The position numbers were made by a program, and so were the translations under genes. Positions 33,480 through 42,540 of a stretch of 51,810 nt of DNA are shown piece by piece. The stretch is from Lachnospiraceae bacterium (lineage in GTDB: Bacteria; Bacillota; Clostridia; Lachnospirales; Lachnospiraceae): assembly GCA_017408025.1 (NCBI GenBank), contig JAFQVJ010000058.1:1-51810 (forward strand). The letters run 5' to 3'. Every line of letters starts with the position of its first letter. Within the stretch, counting starts at the first letter, position 1. Below the pieces are notes generated by a model that saw only the letters and a list, made by a program, of their open reading frames with translations, made no database searches and was not told the origin of the DNA.

Positions 33480-34925
33480 ATGAGCAGAAAGCATAAGGAG
33501 CATCTCATAAAAGATGTCAAGACAGGATCAATCGCAGAAGAACTGAATATAGAGCCAGGCGATGTTCTTATAGAGATAGACGGAGAAATACCTGAGGATG
33601 TGTTTGACTATCATTATATGGTAAATAGTGATTATCTTGTGATGGTTATCAGAAAGCCAGATGGCGAGGAGTGGGAACTTGAAATAGAAAAGGATTTTGA
33701 TGAGGATATTGGCATTGAATTTGAACAAGGTCTTATGGATGACTATCGCTCATGCACAAACAAATGTATTTTCTGTTTTATTGACCAGATGCCAAAGGGA
33801 ATGAGAGAGACACTTTACTTTAAGGATGATGATTCAAGACTTTCATTTTTGCAGGGTAATTATATAACCCTGACAAACATGAAGGATAAGGATATAGACA
33901 GAATTATTAAGTTTCATCTGTGTCCCATAAATATTTCCGTACAGACTACAAATCCAGAGCTTAGATGTATGATGCTTCACAATAGATTTGCAGGGGATGC
34001 CTTGAAGAAAATTGATAGATTGGCTGAAAATTGTATAGAAATGAACGGTCAGATAGTTCTGTGCAAAGGCGTAAATGATGGAGAGGAACTGAGACGTTCA
34101 ATTGAAGATTTGAAAAAATATCTTCCACATATGAGGAGCGTGTCTGTTGTTCCAGCAGGTCTGACAAAATACAGAGAGGGCTTATATCCTTTGGAGCTTT
34201 TTACAAAGGAGGATGCTGAGAAAACTATAGAGCTTATTGAGAGCTATCAGCAGGAATGCTTTGAGGAATATGGACTACATTTTATACATGCTTCTGATGA
34301 GTGGTATATATTAGCCGAGAGAGATTTTCCACAGGAAGAACGATATGACGGATATATACAGCTTGAAAACGGAGTAGGTATGATGAGGCTTCTCAGAGAA
34401 GAATTTAGGGAAGCACTTAATGCTACTGAGGCGGATGACAAAGAAAGAAAGTTGTCCATAGCTACAGGAAAGCTTTCATATCCGGAGATAAGAAAGTTTG
34501 CAGATATGGTCCAAAACAAATTTATAAATACAAAGATAAACGTATATGCTATTGAAAATGAGTTCTTTGGCAATACAATTACAGTGTCAGGGCTTTTGAC
34601 AGGGCAGGACATTGTAAAGCAACTTACAGAAGTACAACAGAAAGGTGAGTGTTTGGGAGAACGTCTTTTATTACCGGCTAACATGCTTCGTGCCGGTGAA
34701 GATGTATTTTTGGATGATATGCATTTATCTGAGCTGTCAAAGTCACTTAATGTGAGAGTACAGGTGCCACAAAATACAGGTGAGAGCCTGTTATACAACA
34801 TGTTAAATGAGGCAGATGACAGATGTACGAATAACAGCAATTTTGTGTATATAACATGTTATGAGCAAAATTCCAAAGGGTGTTTTGCAAAATCAGTTGA
34901 TGACAAGGAGGAACGATATGAGTAA
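33480..34925 (+). CDS. PDZ-radical SAM-DUF512 protein, function unknown
   Basis: A 481-residue cytoplasmic protein. Residues about 1-75 form a PDZ-like domain (IEPGDVLIEIDGEIPEDVFDY), followed by CTNKCIFCFID (about 91-101), a C-x3-C-x2-C cluster typical of radical SAM iron-sulfur enzymes, and a C-terminal DUF512 region (about 280-455). The family is widespread in Clostridia and typically sits before der. Here its last codons overlap der by 8 bases (ATGAGTAA), so translation is coupled. The substrate is unknown; a link to ribosome assembly is suggested only by the der neighbourhood. The ATG at 33480 follows AGAGGAAAT. Confidence 0.85.
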   Translation: MSRKHKEHLIKDVKTGSIAEELNIEPGDVLIEIDGEIPEDVFDYHYMVNSDYLVMVIRKPDGEEWELEIEKDFDEDIGIEFEQGLMDDYRSCTNKCIFCFIDQMPKGMRETLYFKDDDSRLSFLQGNYITLTNMKDKDIDRIIKFHLCPINISVQTTNPELRCMMLHNRFAGDALKKIDRLAENCIEMNGQIVLCKGVNDGEELRRSIEDLKKYLPHMRSVSVVPAGLTKYREGLYPLELFTKEDAEKTIELIESYQQECFEEYGLHFIHASDEWYILAERDFPQEERYDGYIQLENGVGMMRLLREEFREALNATEADDKERKLSIATGKLSYPEIRKFADMVQNKFINTKINVYAIENEFFGNTITVSGLLTGQDIVKQLTEVQQKGECLGERLLLPANMLRAGEDVFLDDMHLSELSKSLNVRVQVPQNTGESLLYNMLNEADDRCTNNSNFVYITCYEQNSKGCFAKSVDDKEERYE

Positions 34926-36243
34926 ACCGGTAGTGGCCATAGTAGGTCGTCCAAATGTTGGTAAATCAACATTATTCAATGCTTTAGCCGGCGAAATGAT
35001 CTCTATAGTAAAGGATACACCAGGCGTAACAAGAGATAGAATATATGCAGATGTCACATGGCTTGATAAATCATTTACAATGATAGATACAGGTGGTATA
35101 GAGCCTGACACATCAGATATTATTCTGGCACAGATGAGAGAACAGGCGCAGATAGCTATAGATACTGCAGATGTAATCGTGTTTATTGTTGATGTAAGGC
35201 AGGGACTTGTGGATTCAGATTCAAAGGTTGCAGATATGCTTAGAAGAAGTCATAAGCCTGTAATTTTGTGTGTTAATAAAGTAGATAACTTTAAGAAGAT
35301 GGAAGCAGATGTATATGAATTTTACAATCTGGGCTTGGGTGATCCAGTTCCAATTTCAGCAGTATCAAAGCTGGGCTTTGGTGAGCTACTCGATGAAATA
35401 ACAAAGAATTTTCCATCTGTAGACGAGGATGAGAGCGAGGATGAGAGACCGAGAATTGCTATAGTAGGAAAGCCAAATGTTGGTAAGTCTTCTCTTATCA
35501 ATAAGCTTCTTGGAGAGAATAGACTTATCGTATCAAATATCGCGGGAACTACAAGAGATGCGGTAGATACAGTTATAAAGCGCAATGGTAATGAATATGT
35601 ATTTATTGATACAGCTGGTCTTAGAAGAAAGAGTAAGATAAAGGAGGAGCTTGAGAAGTTCTCTATTATCAGAACAGTTACAGCTGTTGAGCGTGCCGAT
35701 GTTGTTGTTATTGTTATTGATGCCTCAGAGGGAGTTACCGAGCAGGATGCAAAGATTGCAGGTATTGCTCACGAGCGAGGCAAAGGTATAATTGTAGCTG
35801 TAAACAAGTGGGATGCTATTGAAAAGAATGATAAGACAATCTACGAATATACAAATAAAATTAAAGAGATTCTTTCATTCATGCCATATGCAGAGTTGCT
35901 GTTTATGTCTGTTCAGACAGGGCAGCGTATCAATAAGCTGTTTGAATTGATTGATGTAGTCATAGAAAATCATGCTCTCCGTATAGCAACTGGAGTATTA
36001 AATGAAATTATGGCAGAGGCAGTTGCATTACAGCAGCCACCATCGGATAAGGGTAAGAGACTTAAGCTTTATTACATGACACAGGTCGCTGTTAAGCCGC
36101 CTACATTTGTCATATTTGTAAATGATAAGGAACTTATGCATTTTTCTTATACAAGATATATTGAAAATAAGATACGAGAAGCCTTCGGTTTCAAAGGAAC
36201 ACCTCTTAAATTCATTATACGTGAGCGAAAAGGTGATGAGTGA
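34918..36243 (+). CDS. der: Ribosome biogenesis GTPase Der (EngA)
   Basis: Tandem-domain GTPase for 50S assembly. The 441-residue protein has two GTPase domains: GRPNVGKST (about 9-17) with DTGGIEP and NKVD, and GKPNVGKSS (about 182-190) with DTAGLRRKSKI and NKWD, then a C-terminal KH-like domain ending in GTPLKFIIRERKG. The start is 34918: AAGGAGG lies 7 bases before it and homologues begin MSKPVVAIVGRPN; an earlier in-frame ATG at 34861 lies deep in the upstream gene. plsY and gpsA follow, the usual der-plsY-gpsA order. Confidence 0.97.
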   Translation: MSKPVVAIVGRPNVGKSTLFNALAGEMISIVKDTPGVTRDRIYADVTWLDKSFTMIDTGGIEPDTSDIILAQMREQAQIAIDTADVIVFIVDVRQGLVDSDSKVADMLRRSHKPVILCVNKVDNFKKMEADVYEFYNLGLGDPVPISAVSKLGFGELLDEITKNFPSVDEDESEDERPRIAIVGKPNVGKSSLINKLLGENRLIVSNIAGTTRDAVDTVIKRNGNEYVFIDTAGLRRKSKIKEELEKFSIIRTVTAVERADVVVIVIDASEGVTEQDAKIAGIAHERGKGIIVAVNKWDAIEKNDKTIYEYTNKIKEILSFMPYAELLFMSVQTGQRINKLFELIDVVIENHALRIATGVLNEIMAEAVALQQPPSDKGKRLKLYYMTQVAVKPPTFVIFVNDKELMHFSYTRYIENKIREAFGFKGTPLKFIIRERKGDE

Positions 36244-36274
36244 AAAAACTAATCGTTAAGGAGCTAAAGAAATT

Positions 36275-36958
36275 ATGGAAATTTTGTACAGAGTGTTATG
36301 TATTATAATCGGATATGTATTTGGTATATTTCAGACTGCATATATTTACGGCAGATTAAACGGTATTGATATTCGAGAATTTGGCAGTGGTAATTCAGGA
36401 ACTACAAATGCTATGAGAGTGTTAGGTAAGAAGGCAGGAATTATTACCTATGCTGGTGATATGCTTAAAGCTCTTCTTTGTAGCATTGTTATAAGATGTG
36501 TTTTTGGCATTGCTTTAGATGTTGATGCAGGAGAGGTTTTTGTTCTTGTTTTATATGGAGGACTTGGAGTTGTACTGGGACATAATTATCCATTTTATAT
36601 GGGCTTTAAGGGTGGAAAAGGTATAGCAGCATCTACAGGAGTTGGTATATCACTTTTTGATTGGAAGATAATAGTTTTAGGTATACTTACCTTTGTAGGT
36701 GTAACTGGTGTTACAAAGTATGTTTCGCTGGGGTCCATAATTATGTTGGCAGGCTTTGCTATTGAGACAATTCTGTTTAGCGAATTAGGAATCTTTTCAC
36801 CTATATCAGGAACTGAATATAGATTTGAAGCGTATATAATAGTTTCTATTTTCGCGATTCTGGCCATTTATAAGCATAAGGCAAACATTGTCAGACTTAT
36901 GAACGGTACAGAGAATAAGATAGGACAGAAAAAAGTACAAAATAATGAAGAAAAATAA
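36275..36958 (+). CDS. plsY: Glycerol-3-phosphate acyltransferase PlsY
   Basis: Integral membrane enzyme that transfers the acyl group from PlsX-made acyl-phosphate to glycerol 3-phosphate. The 227-residue protein has several membrane helices and the three family motifs: GSGNSGTTNAMRVLG (about 38-52), LGHNYPFYMGFKGGKGIAAS (about 102-121), and a third near residue 150-170. TAAGGAG precedes ATG. It acts with plsX (9765) and gpsA (36970), the latter making its substrate. The C-terminus is a basic cytoplasmic tail. Confidence 0.95.
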   Translation: MEILYRVLCIIIGYVFGIFQTAYIYGRLNGIDIREFGSGNSGTTNAMRVLGKKAGIITYAGDMLKALLCSIVIRCVFGIALDVDAGEVFVLVLYGGLGVVLGHNYPFYMGFKGGKGIAASTGVGISLFDWKIIVLGILTFVGVTGVTKYVSLGSIIMLAGFAIETILFSELGIFSPISGTEYRFEAYIIVSIFAILAIYKHKANIVRLMNGTENKIGQKKVQNNEEK

Positions 36959-36969
36959 GGGGTGATTAT

Positions 36970-37980
36970 ATGGCAAAAATAGCAATTTTAGGAGCAGGAG
37001 CATGGGGAATAGCGTTAGGTGTTTTGCTTGACGGCAATGGTAACGAAGTGACAATGTGGACATTGCTTCAGTCGGAAGCGGATATGCTTATCAATGACAG
37101 AGAAAATAAGATAAGCCTTCCAGGCGTAAAGCTTCCAGAAAGCATGAAGGTAACTATAGATCTTGAGGAAGCGGTGAAGGATAAGGATATAATTGTTATG
37201 GCTACAGCGTCAAGATTTATACGCTCAACAGCAGCCAAGCTTAAGGGCAAAGTGAAAGATAATCAGATTATTGTAAATGTTGCAAAGGGAATAGAAGAGT
37301 CAACTCTTATGACTATGACAGATATTATATCTGAGGAACTTCCAGGATGTGATGCAGTTGTTTTATCAGGTCCAAGTCATGCGGAGGAAGTTGGAAGAAT
37401 GTTGCCTACAACATGTGTAGTCGGAGCAAAAACAGCTGCCACAGCCAAGTATATTCAGGATGCATTTATGAATGAGCGCTTTAGAGTATATACAAGTCCT
37501 GATATATTAGGAATTGAACTTGGAGGCTCGCTTAAAAATGTTATTGCGCTTGCAGCCGGCATGGCTGATGGTATAGGTTGTGGAGATAACGCAAAGGCAG
37601 CTCTTATCACAAGAGGAATGGTCGAAATAACAAGGCTTGGGCTTGCTATGGGTGGAAAGGCAGAAACCTTTGCTGGATTGTCTGGCATAGGTGATCTTAT
37701 AGTAACTTGTGCAAGCGTTCATAGTCGAAACAGGAAAGCTGGAGTCCTTATAGGTCAGGGAAAAACAATGGACGAGGCTATGAAGGAAGTCAATCAGGTT
37801 GTTGAAGGTGTATATTCTGCAAAGGCAGCAATGCTGCTGGCACAGAAATACAACATTTCTATGCCGATTGTTGAACAGGTTAACAAGGTTTTGTTTGAAG
37901 GTAAATCCGTTAAAGAAGGAGTATCTCATCTTATGCTTAGAGATAAGACAACAGAAATAGTTGTGGATGAGTGGAGTTGA
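36970..37980 (+). CDS. gpsA: Glycerol-3-phosphate dehydrogenase [NAD(P)+]
   Basis: Reduces dihydroxyacetone phosphate to glycerol 3-phosphate for phospholipids. The 336-residue protein has the Rossmann motif ILGAGAWGIALG (about 5-16), VNVAKGIE, LSGPSHAEEV, and the catalytic Lys in GGSLKNVIALAAG, followed by the FAGLSGIGDLIVTC and SRNRKAG segments. AAGGGGTGA precedes ATG. The 11-base gap after plsY supports one transcript. Confidence 0.97.
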   Translation: MAKIAILGAGAWGIALGVLLDGNGNEVTMWTLLQSEADMLINDRENKISLPGVKLPESMKVTIDLEEAVKDKDIIVMATASRFIRSTAAKLKGKVKDNQIIVNVAKGIEESTLMTMTDIISEELPGCDAVVLSGPSHAEEVGRMLPTTCVVGAKTAATAKYIQDAFMNERFRVYTSPDILGIELGGSLKNVIALAAGMADGIGCGDNAKAALITRGMVEITRLGLAMGGKAETFAGLSGIGDLIVTCASVHSRNRKAGVLIGQGKTMDEAMKEVNQVVEGVYSAKAAMLLAQKYNISMPIVEQVNKVLFEGKSVKEGVSHLMLRDKTTEIVVDEWS

Positions 37981-38044
37981 ATTTGCTTGATATACAAGAC
38001 GTTTAGTTCGTTGATTTTACAAGGGATGAAGGAGATGTGAACAA

Positions 38045-40537
38045 ATGGCAATCGTAAAAAAATACGATCCAAATCAGATATACATATCAGACAGACTTAA
38101 GAATAGACTTGAAACTATATTCAATTATCCGGTTACAATTGTGGAGACACCTACTGGTTACGGTAAGACTACTGTTGTGAAAGAATTTTTGAAGGAAAGT
38201 GGACATAAGTATATTTGGTTTAATGTTGATAACGAGGATAAAGAACAGTTTATGGCTGATTTTTGTGCCAAGATAAGCGGTATAAGTGAGAATGTTGCAA
38301 ATAATCTTAGAAACATTGGTTACCCAGTAGATGCAACCACAAGTGGTCGTATAGCAAATGCTATAATGGAGCTGGAATTTAGAGAACCAACCATACTGGT
38401 CATTGATAATTATCAGTTTATATCAGATGAACACATGAATAATGTTATAAAAGACTTGTCGGGAAAGAAACATGAAAATCTTGTAATAGTGTGTCTTACA
38501 CAGGTTATAACTTCAAGTGTAACATTTGATTTGGTGCTTAGAAAGAAACTTAACTATCTTAGTAAATCAGATTTTGAACTTAATAAATCTGAAATAATTG
38601 AGTATTATAAGAAATGTGGTGTAAAACTAGAGGATGAGGAATCTGAGTTCTTGTGCCAGTATACCGAAGGATGGATGAGTGCTCTTTATCTACAGATATT
38701 AAGCTACGTAAAGACAAATAGCTTTGAACATACGGTAAGTATTGACAATCTTGTATCAAAGGCTATATGGGAGAATCTTAATAGAAGAGAACAGGATTTT
38801 CTTATTAGCATGAGTGTTTTTTCGGATTTCACAGTACGTCAGGCAACAGTAATGTCAGAAAATATAATGACAGATGAAGAGAGAGCTGCGCTACTTGAAA
38901 ATAACGGTTTTATAAAATATGAATCTAAGCATAGAAAATATTACATTCATTCAATTTTGAAATATTTTCTTGATAATGAGTTTGAAAAACTCGAACCGAT
39001 GTTTAAAAAGAAAATATATAAAAATGCAGGTGAATGGTATGCGGCTAATGACAACAGCTATATGGCCATGACGTTCTTCTTAAAAATAGATGATTATGAG
39101 TCTATAATGGCTATGGATTGGTCTAAAGCAAAGTTTAGAGAAAAAATATCAAAGAATAATAAAAATATCTTTATGGATATTGTATCGCATACTCCTTATG
39201 ATATAAAAAGAAAGTATATCAAGAATTATCTTGTTTTTGTATTTTGCTTATTTTTACTTAATGAAAGGGCATATTTCAAAAAAGAATGTGACTTTGTGAA
39301 AGATTACATTGAAAATAATAATGATATAAGCGATACAGAAAGAAATGAAATTCTAGGTGAGCTTGAATTGATATATGCCCTGGTTTACTACAATGATATG
39401 AAGAAAATGAATGCTTGTTACAAAAAATCATTTGAATATATGGGGAAACCTACAAAGATTTTTAAAAGCGATATTACTTTAAATTTTGATTGTCCGTCAG
39501 TGTTGTCAATGTATCACAGAAAGCATGGAAAGCTAGAAGATGAAATAGTCCAGATTGATGAGCTTATGCCAAATTATTACAAGATTACGGAAGGTAATTC
39601 TAAAGGCATGGAAGCTATATTCAAAGCAGAGGTTCTTTTTAACCAAGGTAATCTTGGTGATGCAGATATCTTATGTGAAAAAACTAAGTATATGGCGGAA
39701 TCTAGAAAACAGATAAGCATATATATATGTGCATTGTTTATACAATCAAGAATTACACTGATTAATGCAGATTATGAGAAGCTTAATAAGTATCTTGATG
39801 AGATGAAATCAATAATTGAGAGAGAAAATAGATTTAATCTGTGTAAAATGGTTGATATGTGTCAAAGCTTTATACATGCCAATCTTGAACAAACGGATCA
39901 AATACCTGTTTGGATTAAAGATAATGGAAGTATAGAGGATAATACCTCTATACTGAATCTTGGCTATGCCAATATTATTTATGGCAGATTTCTTCTTATC
40001 AATGGTGATTATAACAAGCTGATGGCTATAAGTGGTCAGATGCTCGATATAGCAGGGATTTTTTCTAATGTTATGTATAAGATATATACATATATATACA
40101 TAGCAATAGCGAAATATAATACAAAGAAGCCTGAAAAGGCAGTCGAGTTCTTAACAGAGGCTGTAAAGCTTGCATATGAAGATTATATTGTTATGCCATT
40201 TGTTGAATTAAATGGTGATATAGAACAGATAATTGACAAGGTAAATGTAGCAGAAAATGCTGTAAAGTATCGTGAATTCATAAATCTGTTGAAAAATATT
40301 ACCAAAAAGTATACAAAGGGTCTTACAACAGTTAAGAAAGCGTCAAAAAACGATCAGAGTTATGGATTGACAAAGCGAGAGCTTGAAGTTGCAAAGCTGG
40401 CTGCTCAGAGAATGACTAACAAGGAAATTGCCGATATGTTATTTATCGCGGAAAGTACTGTAAAGTCTAATCTGAAGATTATATTTAATAAATTAGAGAT
40501 TAACTCAAGAAGTGAGCTTAAGAATTTTTTTAATTAA
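38045..40537 (+). CDS. MalT-like ATP-dependent LuxR-family transcriptional regulator
   Basis: An 830-residue STAND-type regulator. The N-terminal NTPase has a P-loop TPTGYGKTT (about 36-44) and the Walker B-like TILVIDNYQF (about 114-123). A winged-helix and a long helical/TPR-like region (about 330-730) follow. The C-terminal LuxR helix-turn-helix runs about 767-828 (LTKRELEVAKLAAQ; MTNKEIADMLFIAESTVKS, quoted in part). Such proteins activate transcription on binding a small inducer; the ligand is unknown. It follows gpsA by 64 bases and is itself followed by a DUF2442 gene and cls, candidates for its regulon. AAGGAGATG precedes ATG. Confidence 0.9.
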   Translation: MAIVKKYDPNQIYISDRLKNRLETIFNYPVTIVETPTGYGKTTVVKEFLKESGHKYIWFNVDNEDKEQFMADFCAKISGISENVANNLRNIGYPVDATTSGRIANAIMELEFREPTILVIDNYQFISDEHMNNVIKDLSGKKHENLVIVCLTQVITSSVTFDLVLRKKLNYLSKSDFELNKSEIIEYYKKCGVKLEDEESEFLCQYTEGWMSALYLQILSYVKTNSFEHTVSIDNLVSKAIWENLNRREQDFLISMSVFSDFTVRQATVMSENIMTDEERAALLENNGFIKYESKHRKYYIHSILKYFLDNEFEKLEPMFKKKIYKNAGEWYAANDNSYMAMTFFLKIDDYESIMAMDWSKAKFREKISKNNKNIFMDIVSHTPYDIKRKYIKNYLVFVFCLFLLNERAYFKKECDFVKDYIENNNDISDTERNEILGELELIYALVYYNDMKKMNACYKKSFEYMGKPTKIFKSDITLNFDCPSVLSMYHRKHGKLEDEIVQIDELMPNYYKITEGNSKGMEAIFKAEVLFNQGNLGDADILCEKTKYMAESRKQISIYICALFIQSRITLINADYEKLNKYLDEMKSIIERENRFNLCKMVDMCQSFIHANLEQTDQIPVWIKDNGSIEDNTSILNLGYANIIYGRFLLINGDYNKLMAISGQMLDIAGIFSNVMYKIYTYIYIAIAKYNTKKPEKAVEFLTEAVKLAYEDYIVMPFVELNGDIEQIIDKVNVAENAVKYREFINLLKNITKKYTKGLTTVKKASKNDQSYGLTKRELEVAKLAAQRMTNKEIADMLFIAESTVKSNLKIIFNKLEINSRSELKNFFN

Positions 40538-40578
40538 ATAATGTCTAAAAATACCCCTAAAAGTAGGATGAAAAAAAA

Positions 40579-40624
40579 CTCACAAGCGTGTAATAATTAT
40601 AGTGTAATGTTATATGCTTGTGAG
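40579..40624 (+). promoter_or_regulatory. Inverted repeat upstream of the DUF2442 gene
   Basis: CTCACAAGC (40579-40587) and GCTTGTGAG (40616-40624) pair perfectly with an AT-rich 28-base centre. It is directly before the GGAGGTAGAC ribosome site and could be a regulator site or a leader hairpin. Confidence 0.55.
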
Positions 40625-40639
40625 ATGATGGAGGTAGAC

Positions 40640-40897
40640 ATGACAATGATTAGCAAAGTAATTCCATATGAGGGCTATAGGGTACTGATTGAACTGACAA
40701 ATGGTCACAGTATTATAATAGATTTTGAAACGAAGCTTGATACATTACGTTTTTGTATGCTGGAGAACAAGGATTTGTTCAGAAGAGTGTATACGGATGG
40801 TTTTTCATTGTTGTGGAACAAGGGAAAACTGAGAGTGAGCATGAGTGAAATTATTGAAATGCTTCAATTTACACAGACATTATTTAAGGTGGGTTAA
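40640..40897 (+). CDS. DUF2442 domain protein
   Basis: An 85-residue protein. IPYEGYRVLIELTNGHSIIIDF and the downstream FRRVYTDGFSLLWNKGKLRVS (quoted in two parts) match the small DUF2442 fold, found alone or beside toxin-antitoxin-type and DUF4160 genes; here no such partner is seen. The start at 40640 is supported by GGAGGTAG 5 bases earlier; the longer in-frame version from 40541 would run through the inverted repeat and has no ribosome site. Function is unknown; DNA-binding is sometimes suggested for the family. Confidence 0.75.
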   Translation: MTMISKVIPYEGYRVLIELTNGHSIIIDFETKLDTLRFCMLENKDLFRRVYTDGFSLLWNKGKLRVSMSEIIEMLQFTQTLFKVG

Positions 40898-40932
40898 ATC
40901 TTTAAGCATCTTAGATAGGTGGTGTTTGTGAT

Positions 40933-42444
40933 ATGAGAAAAATATTTAGAGTATTATTTGGCAGAACTTTATTCCTGATATTATCATTATTGATACAGGC
41001 TGTAGTTCTGCTTTCTTTTATGCTTAGATTATCTGATTATCTGTATATATATTATGGATTTACAGTGATTGTGTCACTTTTGTTCTGTGCACATATAGCA
41101 AATCTTGATATAAGTTCATCCATAAGGACCTCATGGATTACAATCATTCTGGCAATGCCAGTATTTGGTATACTATTTTATCTGTTTATAAAGATTCAGC
41201 CACAAGTGAGAAAAATTAACAAAAGAATTGATTGTCTTATAGAAGAGACAAGACCGTATCTGGTGCAGAAGAACATATATGATGAAAATTCACATATTGC
41301 AGGCTTGAGTCAATACATGAATACTTATGGAGGCTTTCCTATATATAACAATTCGGATGTAAAATATTTTAAAATAGGTGAAGAAAAATATGAACAGCTT
41401 TTAATAGAATTAAGTAATGCAAAGAAATTCATTTTTTTAGAATATTTTATTATAGATGAAGGAAAGATGTGGGATAGTATCCTTGAAATACTAAAGGAAA
41501 AGGTAAAGGAAGGCGTTGAGGTTCGCCTAATGTATGACGGTACATGTATGTTTGCATTGCTTCCTCATTCCTACCCAAAACAGATGGAGAAATTGGGAAT
41601 AAAATGTCATGTGTTTTCACCAATACGACCGGCATTGACAACGTATCAGAACAATCGTGACCACAGAAAAATACTTGTAATAGATGGCAGAGTTGCATTT
41701 ACAGGAGGAGTAAATCTGGCTGACGAATATATTAATGTTACGAAACGATTTGGACATTGGAAGGACAATGCTGTAATGGTAACAGGTGAGGCTGTTAGAA
41801 GCTTTACTATTATGTTTTTACAGATATGGAATCTTGGAGAAACAGTAAAAGAGGATTATGAGAAATATTTAACAGAGGAGTCTGTTGAAGGAGCTAAAGG
41901 ATATGTTATGCCCTATGGAGACCACCCTTATGATGAAGAATATATCGGTGAATATGTTTATATGGATATCATAAATAAAGCAAAGAAATATGTTCACATA
42001 ATGACACCATACCTCATACCTAGCAATGAGATGATAAGGTGCTTGGAACATGCATCTAAGAGAGGTGTTGATGTAAAGATAATTATGCCTTATATTACGG
42101 ACAAGCCTTCAGCATATTATATTGCAAGAACCTATTATCCAAAGCTTATTGAAAAGGGGATTGAGATATATGAGTATATTCCTGGCTTTGTACACGCTAA
42201 GACTTTTGTGTCTGATGATAAAAAAGCAGTAGTGGGGACCATAAATCTTGATTTTAGAAGCCTTTACCAGAATCTTGAGTGTGCAGCATATATGGAAGAT
42301 GTGGGTGCTGTGAAAGATATTGAAAAAGATTATCAAGAGACACTTTCATATTGCAAAAAAATAACCTTGGAGGATTGTGATAAATATAATCCAGTATTGA
42401 AACTTGTAGGAAAACTTTTATGGATAATTTCGCCATTAATGTAA
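40933..42444 (+). CDS. cls: Cardiolipin synthase
   Basis: Joins two phosphatidylglycerols to cardiolipin in the membrane. The 503-residue protein has two N-terminal membrane helices (about 12-32 and 38-60, with a third candidate near 66-88) and two phospholipase D motifs: the first around NNRDHRKILVIDGRVAFTGG (H-x-K-x4-D), the second FVHAKTFVSDDKKAVVGT. Length is standard. AGGTGGTG precedes ATG. The phospholipid theme continues from plsY and gpsA, with a regulator gene between. Confidence 0.94.
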   Translation: MRKIFRVLFGRTLFLILSLLIQAVVLLSFMLRLSDYLYIYYGFTVIVSLLFCAHIANLDISSSIRTSWITIILAMPVFGILFYLFIKIQPQVRKINKRIDCLIEETRPYLVQKNIYDENSHIAGLSQYMNTYGGFPIYNNSDVKYFKIGEEKYEQLLIELSNAKKFIFLEYFIIDEGKMWDSILEILKEKVKEGVEVRLMYDGTCMFALLPHSYPKQMEKLGIKCHVFSPIRPALTTYQNNRDHRKILVIDGRVAFTGGVNLADEYINVTKRFGHWKDNAVMVTGEAVRSFTIMFLQIWNLGETVKEDYEKYLTEESVEGAKGYVMPYGDHPYDEEYIGEYVYMDIINKAKKYVHIMTPYLIPSNEMIRCLEHASKRGVDVKIIMPYITDKPSAYYIARTYYPKLIEKGIEIYEYIPGFVHAKTFVSDDKKAVVGTINLDFRSLYQNLECAAYMEDVGAVKDIEKDYQETLSYCKKITLEDCDKYNPVLKLVGKLLWIISPLM

Positions 42445-42461
42445 TTGAACAAAAAAATCTA

Positions 42462-42490
42462 TTTACATTTATCTTATAAACAATTATAAT
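42462..42490 (+). promoter_or_regulatory. Promoter for the diaminopimelate decarboxylase gene
   Basis: TTTACA (42462-42467), 17 bases, perfect TATAAT (42485-42490), 50 bases before the ATG. No leader structure or lysine riboswitch is visible in this short space. Confidence 0.75.
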
Positions 42491-42540
42491 TCAAGAGGTG
42501 CTTTAATGCATTACAGTTTAGAAGACAAGGAGCTTATATT

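Noticed and set aside
34247-34840. Minus-strand open frame of 197 codons
   Set aside because: Antisense shadow of the DUF512 gene; no start signals and low-complexity Ser/Leu composition.
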